In this document: positions 4,524-5,438 of the stretch, in pieces
Layout: every line of letters starts with the position of its first letter
Numbering within the stretch: the first letter of the stretch is position 1
Origin: a bacterium
Lineage (GTDB): Bacteria > Actinomycetota > Acidimicrobiia > Acidimicrobiales > UBA8592
Assembly (NCBI GenBank): GCA_002713605.1
Contig: PATL01000029.1
Location: forward strand, 8,100 to 13,537
DNA: 5,438 nt
Reading direction: 5' to 3'
Translations under genes and position numbers: made by a program
The notes under the pieces: model-generated
Told to the model about the DNA's origin: nothing
The model's input: the letters and a program-made list of their open reading frames with translations, nothing else
Databases searched by the model: none

Positions 4524-5438
4524 ATGGCAGCAATAACAATTACTCTTCCTGATGGATCTCAACGGGAGTTAGAAGAGGGAGCAACTGTTGCTGACCTAGC
4601 TCTAGACATCGGAAGGGGCTTAGCCAAGGCAGCGATCATTGCTGAAGTAAACGGGGTAGAAGTTGACCTTGTAACTCCACTCCAGGATGGATCTCGAGTG
4701 AGCATAATCACCTCAGAAACGGATCAAGGGCTAGAAACCATCAGACATTCCACAGCCCATATTTTAGCTCAGGCTGTTTTGGAACTATACCCTGGAGCTA
4801 CTTTCGCTATTGGGCCACCAATTGAAAATGGTTTTTACTACGATTTCGACATTCCAGATGCTGTAGCAATAAAAGAAGAAGAATTGGAAAAGATTGAGCA
4901 AAAGATGCGACAGATTATCCAAGCAGATCAAATCTTCGTGCGCGGAGAAACAACTGTTGAAAAAGCACTAGAGATATTCTCTGGTCATCCATATAAATGC
5001 GAAATCATCGAATCTGCAGATAAATCAGAAGTAGATAGCAGCGAGACAATAAGTTTTTATAGAAACGGAGATGGTTTCGTTGACCTTTGTCGAGGACCTC
5101 ATGTCCCCTCTACGGGTAAAGTAGCGCACTTCAAATTGATGAGCGTCGCTGGAGCCTATTGGAGAGGTGATGAAAAGAAGCCAATGCTTCAGCGAATCTA
5201 TGGAACCGCATGGGCCACGAAATCGCAATTAAAAGAGCACTTGCACCGACTTGAAGAAGCGGCAAAACGAGATCATCGGAAATTAGCTAATGAATTGAAC
5301 TTATTAAGCTTCCCTTCCGAGCTTGGAGGAGGACTAGCTGTCTGGCATCCCAAAGGCTCCAGCATCAGGAAATTAATGGAAGACTATAGTCGTCAACGCC
5401 ATGAGGATGGCGACTACAAATTCGTCTACACGCCCCAT
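4524..5438 (+). CDS. thrS: Threonyl-tRNA synthetase, 3'-truncated by the window edge
   Basis: The product charges tRNA-Thr with threonine in the cytoplasm and hydrolyses mischarged Ser-tRNA-Thr. The frame runs from the ATG at 4524 through the right edge without a stop: 305 residues of an expected 640-690. Visible in order are an N-terminal TGS domain (residues 3-63, ITLPDGS onward), the second-additional editing domain with RHSTAHILAQAV (74-85; His75 and His79) and DLCRGPH (187-193; Cys189 and His193), the four residues expected to form the editing metal site, and the beginning of the class II catalytic core (from about 262, including LAVWHPKGSSIRKLM and ending at YTPH). All hallmark residues in the visible part are intact. 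It follows mshC by 89 bases on the same strand, so they may share transcripts, though a leaderless promoter of its own is possible. Assignment is near certain. Confidence 0.96.
   Translation, partial: MAAITITLPDGSQRELEEGATVADLALDIGRGLAKAAIIAEVNGVEVDLVTPLQDGSRVSIITSETDQGLETIRHSTAHILAQAVLELYPGATFAIGPPIENGFYYDFDIPDAVAIKEEELEKIEQKMRQIIQADQIFVRGETTVEKALEIFSGHPYKCEIIESADKSEVDSSETISFYRNGDGFVDLCRGPHVPSTGKVAHFKLMSVAGAYWRGDEKKPMLQRIYGTAWATKSQLKEHLHRLEEAAKRDHRKLANELNLLSFPSELGGGLAVWHPKGSSIRKLMEDYSRQRHEDGDYKFVYTPH

Noticed and set aside
4203..4562. A 119-codon minus-strand frame across the mshC-thrS junction.
   Set aside because: It is antisense to the conserved C-terminus of mshC and the start of thrS, with serine-rich low-complexity content typical of a shadow frame.
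1..5438. A new defence, mobile or otherwise undescribed system.
   Set aside because: Every substantial reading frame fits a known housekeeping or cofactor family, with no integrase, transposase, repeat array, toxin or orphan gene visible.

Overview
The window looks like chromosomal DNA of an actinobacterium (Actinomycetota). The indicators are a MshC-type cysteine ligase (mycothiol pathway), a coenzyme-F420:NADP oxidoreductase, an InhA-like enoyl-ACP reductase, and a tandem pair of CBS/DUF21 membrane proteins arranged like Rv1842c-Rv1841c of Mycobacterium tuberculosis. Base composition is moderate (mid-40s % GC by eye, not computed), well below typical cultured actinobacteria. An uncultivated or marine lineage such as an acidimicrobial one is plausible, but this is inference. 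All recognised genes belong to known families. I see no mobile element, CRISPR array, rRNA or tRNA, and no gene-free stretch longer than 300 bases.

Region 1 (1-1675, plus strand) holds two CorC/CNNM-type genes joined by an ATGA stop/start overlap. The first is cut by the left edge and shows only its CBS pair and C-terminal CorC_HlyC domain. The second is complete, with a DUF21 membrane domain and a CBS pair, but without the CorC_HlyC domain. A perfect 12-bp inverted repeat lies inside the first gene.

Region 2 (1688-2455, minus strand) is fabI/inhA, convergent with the CNNM pair. Only 12 bases separate the two stop codons, and an 8-bp stem-loop sits across the junction as a possible shared terminator. 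The best fabI start is 2455, which has a Shine-Dalgarno sequence and the family N-terminus, rather than the longer start at 2488.

Region 3 (2592-5438, plus strand) is npdG, mshC and thrS in one direction, with gaps of 64 and 89 bases. npdG is divergent from fabI across a 136-base shared 5' region. npdG makes or uses reduced F420 against NADP(H). MshC would attach cysteine to glucosaminyl-inositol in mycothiol synthesis. thrS (threonyl-tRNA synthetase) runs off the right edge, with its TGS and editing domains complete and the catalytic core only begun. Neither npdG nor thrS has a convincing ribosome binding site, and both have a TAnnnT hexamer at exactly -12 to -7 from the ATG, the arrangement expected for leaderless transcripts.

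The shared theme of regions 2 and 3 is redox and thiol cofactor chemistry beside a housekeeping tRNA synthetase. The points most worth checking are the MshC/CysRS-intermediate features of the ligase, the leaderless pattern, the 12-bp hairpin, and the fabI start.
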